From Mytilus trossulus (Eukaryota; Mollusca; Bivalvia; Mytilida; Mytilidae), in contig NC_086383.1 in NCBI RefSeq assembly GCF_036588685.1, forward strand, positions 51,790,448-51,854,447: a stretch of 64,000 nt of DNA, read 5' to 3'. A program made the position numbers and the translations under genes. How positions within the stretch are numbered: position 1 is the first letter of the stretch; every line of letters begins with the position of its first letter. Shown here in pieces: positions 54,001-60,000 of the stretch. The notes under the pieces are model-generated. The model was not told the origin of the DNA. It searched no databases and saw only the letters and a list, made by a program, of their open reading frames with translations.

Positions 54001-57000
54001 AAATAAATCAGTTTCCGCATCTTTTTTCATCATGCCTGAAGATATTAACTTCAGTGGTCTCGTTAGCCCAGAAAAGAAGGGCACCGCGCCATGGGTCAAA
54101 AAGGACATTCAAACTAATAAGTCATAAATTATAAATGATGGCATTGACAAATTTGTACTCACATTAAATGTCTTATCAAGTTTTCTCAGAGTATGGTATT
54201 TATGGATTGTAATGTATGATTACACGTCCAAATCATGATTTGTTTATAAATTAGATAATGTTGAGTGTTAAAAACCATTGAACTGAAACTGTTTTTTGTG
54301 TGAATTTCAGGGTTGACAGGGAATTAAAAATTCTAACTTAATTGTGTTACAAAATTTGAAATCTTATTTTAAATTAACTTTTTGCAATCATGTCAATTGT
54401 GATATACAAAGTTTTGTAAATACCTTTGCTAATAACGCAAATCAAATGTTTTCGAAATCTTCTTTTTATTGAATTGATGTATTTTAGCAATTTTTCTAAA
54501 ATTGTTCAGATACTTTAGACTTTATAGTGTTAATGACGAAATTCTATATGTCTTACATCAATTCTGGAACATAGTTCTAACACATTCAGAAAAAATGAGA
54601 CATTTTCAAAAATTATGAATTAAACTTGATGTAAAACATGATTTATAACTTTCCTAAGTGTTTTGATAAATTAAGAATTTATTAAGGTTCCATTTTCATC
54701 AATCAAAGTTCACCTTTGATGAAATTTTCTATTTATTATGTGCCTTTTAGCTCTGAACATGTTTAGATCTAAAACATCTTTGGCATTCAAATCTTGGAAT
54801 TTGAGCATTCCTGATGAAGGTTAATCATGTGTATCTACAAAAGTGTCTCAGACACACCAAATCAGTAAGACAAACTCAAAAGAATTAAGACATTTTCAGA
54901 CAAAAAGAGACAGTATATATACATAACTTGTTTGCCATCATGGAAAAATGCAATTAACTGCCAATCTGCCAGAAAACCATGATTGAACAATGGACTTTAA
55001 TTACATTTGAAATAATTATTTTTGACAATGATTTTGATGATATATATATATATAGTAAAATTAAAATGTCTGTATTTCATTTAAAGGCGGATAATTTAAA
55101 CGTCAGTTGTTCACAGAAGGTTTCTACTATCCAGATAATCTTGCTATTCACTGTTAGTGAGAGTTCAGTTTTATATTGTTTATTGACTCATTGGAAGATC
55201 TGATTGACAGGGGTCTTTCATTCATTTAAGGAATGACTGAAATATTTTCTTTGTCTAGATGCAGAAATAACATCAAAAATGTGGTGCACGCTGAATAACC
55301 GGCGTATCGGGTTATTTTAAAGTGTGCTCCACATTTTTTTATGTTATTTCGAATAGGCAGACAAAATAGTACAGTTGTTTCTTATAATTTAATTCTTAAT
55401 TCCATTTTAAACTGGAGTAAATCATGAAAAACCGTTGATGACATCACTGTCTCATGACAAAATTATGTCTATGAACTGATAAACAAAACAACGTCAGCCA
55501 ATCAGAAGATGTGTTACATCCAAAATTAAATTATACTTAAATAAAAAGGTCAATAATCAATTGATAGATGGAAATGATTGACACAGATCATTTTAAAAGT
55601 TGAGAAAAGTTGGTTTAGCCAGGCAGTTTGTTATCTTGTAATAACTATTATTTTGTGAATTGTATATCTTTTCTACATTCTTGTTATCTGAAAACCTGGA
55701 TGACTAGTCTTCTGGTCAGTTGTTCTTTGGTGAATTGTTGTCTTATTATCAATCATACCACATAAGACTTTAATGAATGGTGATAAGAATTCTTATACGC
55801 ATTTCTTTGTAGATTTATTCCAATTGTGGATGGATTCTATACATTGTTACAGTAGACTGGAAAAGGATGGACATAAATCTGATGTTAACGAGAAAACATC
55901 AGATGATCTTGATCCACCGATAGTTATTGTTGGCACTTGGAAAGATGCTTTGATCTCTGATGTACAAGAGGTATTGAAAATTGCCAATTTTGTCAGATGT
56001 TAGTGTTTATTTGTACAGGACCATGGTGAACTGATTTATATTATACTAGACCAACATATTGACAATATTCAAACAAAATAACTTTATCAGATTTTAAGGT
56101 TTAAAGTGTTTAAAGGATAACAATATTTTCTAGTAGTTTACAGAAACTTAGATCTTTCAATAATATCTGAAAAAAGAGTACAATTAACTCGTTATAGAAA
56201 CAATGATTGAAATTTTGTTTGCCAGACGGTGTTTCTTCTACACAATTCATAAATGATGTTCTAATAAAAATAATTAAAAGGCAAAAATAAGGTACAAAGG
56301 GGAATAGCTTTGACGATCCATAATTTTGAATATCATTATATAGATTGATAATTTTTTAGTGTTTCAATGTTTTGTTTTGCAAAGAGAAAGCAAACACACT
56401 TAATTTTTTCTTTTAGATTGATGATGCATGCAGGGAAAGTATATTAAAGTATACGGAGAATATGTCAGAAGATGAACTAAGACATATAAGGCAAGAATAC
56501 TTTATCTCCAACACAGAAGATGATCCTAGTGTTTTCCAGCAAATACGAGAAGACATCCTTAACTTAGCCAGAAAAATGAAAACATGGAACAAAGATTATC
56601 CTTTAAAATTCATTCAGCTGGAAACAAAACTTCAAGAAAAGAAGAAGGAGTTACCTATTATTTCCCTTCAGGAAATTCAGAATATCGCTAGTGATACACC
56701 TAAGCCACTAAATGATGAAGAACTAAGATTGTTCCTTGAATTTCACCACGAGATCAGAGCTTTAGTTTATTTCAAAGATCTTCCTTCTTATATTATTTTA
56801 GATACCCAGTGGTTATCTGACGCTTTTAGATATATAGTTACTGCAAAGAAATTTAGAGCCATAAGTATCAAAAATAGAAAAAAATGGGATGAATTGTACA
56901 GTAGAGGCACATTACATAGTGAGGTTTTAGAAGACATATTTAAAAAAAGGGATAACATGTTTTCCACACACAAGGACCATATTCTGAATGTAATGGAGAG

Positions 57001-60000
57001 ATTTGATATCATTATACGTCCAAACACGTCAGAGACTGCTGACGAGAAGCCTTGCTACTATGTACCTTGCCTGATTAAAACAGAATCACACTGTGACATT
57101 TATGAAATATTTAATGTGACAGACTGTACCTGTAAAAAATCAGCTTGGTTATGTTTCAAATTTAAATTCAAGCCACCACATCTAATGAACCATTTGATTG
57201 CGTCACTGAGCCGGAAGTATGAAATTGCAGAAGTGGTTGTTCCAAATCAAAAGAAAAAGTCAGTTGCTCTTTTCGGAGGTATTGCAGTCTTTGAGTTACA
57301 GAAGAAAACACATTTAAGAAAATTGCTTGTAATGACATCTCCAAATTTTATTCAGGTTCAGGTTTTGGAATTCGGGAAAGATTCAATCATCAAAAGAGGT
57401 TTGTTCAAAGACGTTGGGGACTTCGTAACAGATGAGTTAGAGAAGATAATACATACACGATTCAAGATGTCCATTTTAGAATTCGAGAAAAAAATTGAAT
57501 GTGGACATACCAAACCTGAATTGGTGACAGGATCCATTGAATTAAGTGAGGAGCAGATTACAGAATATTTTTGCGGGACATGTAAAACACCCCACACATT
57601 CGATGGCGAATGGTCAGAGATAGAAAGTAAAGCTCTGTCTGTAAGTGTTAACATATTACATTATTTTATTGGATTTAAGTATTTTCATGAAAAGTCACGG
57701 AAAGCTAGAAATGTTTGTTATTTTTTCAAACAAAAATTACAAAATGTGTATGCTTTGCAAAGCAAGGTTATAATAGCTTTATCTTTATTAATAAATGAGC
57801 AGTCTGGTATAACCTTGAGACTTAAGTGCAGAAATGTGATTTTGCTACAACGCCATGAAAATGCACAAATAAGGAGACATGACTTTTTGACTTCCTGACG
57901 GTTTTTGCCAACATAGATATTATTCAAAAACTCTACCGAAATAGATATTTTTTATACATGTTTTCATCTTTAAGAAATCGTATTGTAGCCAACATTATAA
58001 TTAATTTTGGCTGAAATGATAAATATAATTATGAAAAATTACGAAGACTATATATATGGAAGATTAGACTTCACATGTTCAACAAAAAGTACTAGGTGCA
58101 TGACAAACCTGGTACATTAATGTCATAAATTAACATATAATGATTGCAATATAACATCTTATATCGATGTTGATGCTGCTGTGTATATATGAAGTAGGCA
58201 TTAAGTTTTACCCTTGTTAGACTGTTTATCTGTTTGTACGTCTGTCTCTCCATCCCAAATTTAGTCTATCTGGCCCATGGCCAAGACCACAATTAATGAT
58301 CCCGCTTTTCGTTGTCCACGAATATAGTTCCCTTTAATTATAATGTATATTTTCTTTATTTTTTTTCTTTCCCATTCTCATACATTTATTAGTTTTTCTG
58401 GGGTGGAAATGAAAGAAGAGAGCTGAAATAAACTTTTGGATGTTTTATTTTAACTGACTTTGATATGGAAAGAGTGATTAGGCCATGTGCAAAAAGGTGA
58501 TATTTACAGTTTTCGGAACATCTCTTGACTTGTCCATAGGGGTATGGATGTGTATTGGCTAAATTTGTAAAATACAGAGGAGCAAACTTTCTGAATTTTG
58601 GATATATTTTTGGACTAGAACTGTACTTTACACACACAGAAAATTTGACAAAAAGATTAGGTGCAATTTTTTTAATGAAACAAAACGTTGTAAAGAACTA
58701 ATAGAGAATTTAATTGTGGTCTGTGGCCAAAAAGGTGATATTTCAGTTTTCGGAACATCTCTTGACTTGTCCATAGAGGTATGGATGTGTATTGGCTAAA
58801 TTTGTAAAATACAGAGGAGCAATCTTTCTGAATTTTGGATATATTATTGGATTAGAACTGTACTTTACACACACAGAAAATTTGACAAAAAGATGAGGTG
58901 CAATTTTTTTAATGAAACAAAATGTTGTAAAGAACTAATAGAGAATTTAATTGTGGTCTGCGGCCATCTGTCTTACTTTTGTTTGTTTCAACAAAATGTT
59001 ATGAGGTTTATAGACAATGCTTATTTCCACCAAACACAGATCAAGTTTGAATTTCGATTAGGTCACTGATACCGTTCTCTAATTATGTCCCTTGATAAGG
59101 GTCTTATAAGTGAACAATTTTTCAAATTTGCTATTTCTGCAATCTAACTTTATTTTGCTTCAATTGAATGTTATAGAACATATACACAATACTTATTACC
59201 ACTAAGTACAGATCAAGTTGAAGTATGGAAGAGTCGCTTTTGCATTTCTTGAGTTTCCCTTTGTAAATTAAAACAAATTAAGGATATTGCTGAATATGTA
59301 TAAGCAGAGAAATCTGTGTTCCATCGTCACATTTACTTTTATAAGCATTAGTAGCGGTACTTTAGGAAACATATATGTCTGAACTACATTTTGTGAACTA
59401 ATCCCTACCCTAAAACAAAATCTAACATGAACACTAGCCCTATTTCAAACCTACAGAACTCTAACCTAACCCTTAAACCAAATCTGAAACTTTTTTTTAC
59501 GTTCAGGGTCCCATAAAGTTAAAGAAATCTGTTTGAGTAATTGAAATCATAAATGTATTATAGCACACTTCCCTTTAGGTAAACCATAAAAGATATATGA
59601 TATAACAGAGGTAGACTAGGGTCGGTGGTTCTTTCCGGGTGCTCCTGCCTTCTCCACCAGTAAATATACTGACTGCCACGAATTAGCAAAATAGTGTTGA
59701 AAGTGGAGTTCAACATCAATCCATGAAAAGGGCAGAAAAGCTTTAGATTTTAGGTTATACCATCATACCATTTTAAATCAAACTGTCAGATGACTCCTTT
59801 TACGAGTTATTGCCCAATTAATGTTTTACCAATTTTGGTTGATTTTGGGTATCATCTTGAAAACTATATAGTCAGTTGTCTCTTTATAAGATAAGAAAGC
59901 TTGAAAAACAATTGTTGCCCCTTATTTGTGTTTTACAAAAGCTATAGTAGACAGAGAGTTACTCTTCATACAAAAATCATCAACAGAGCAAGATATACAT

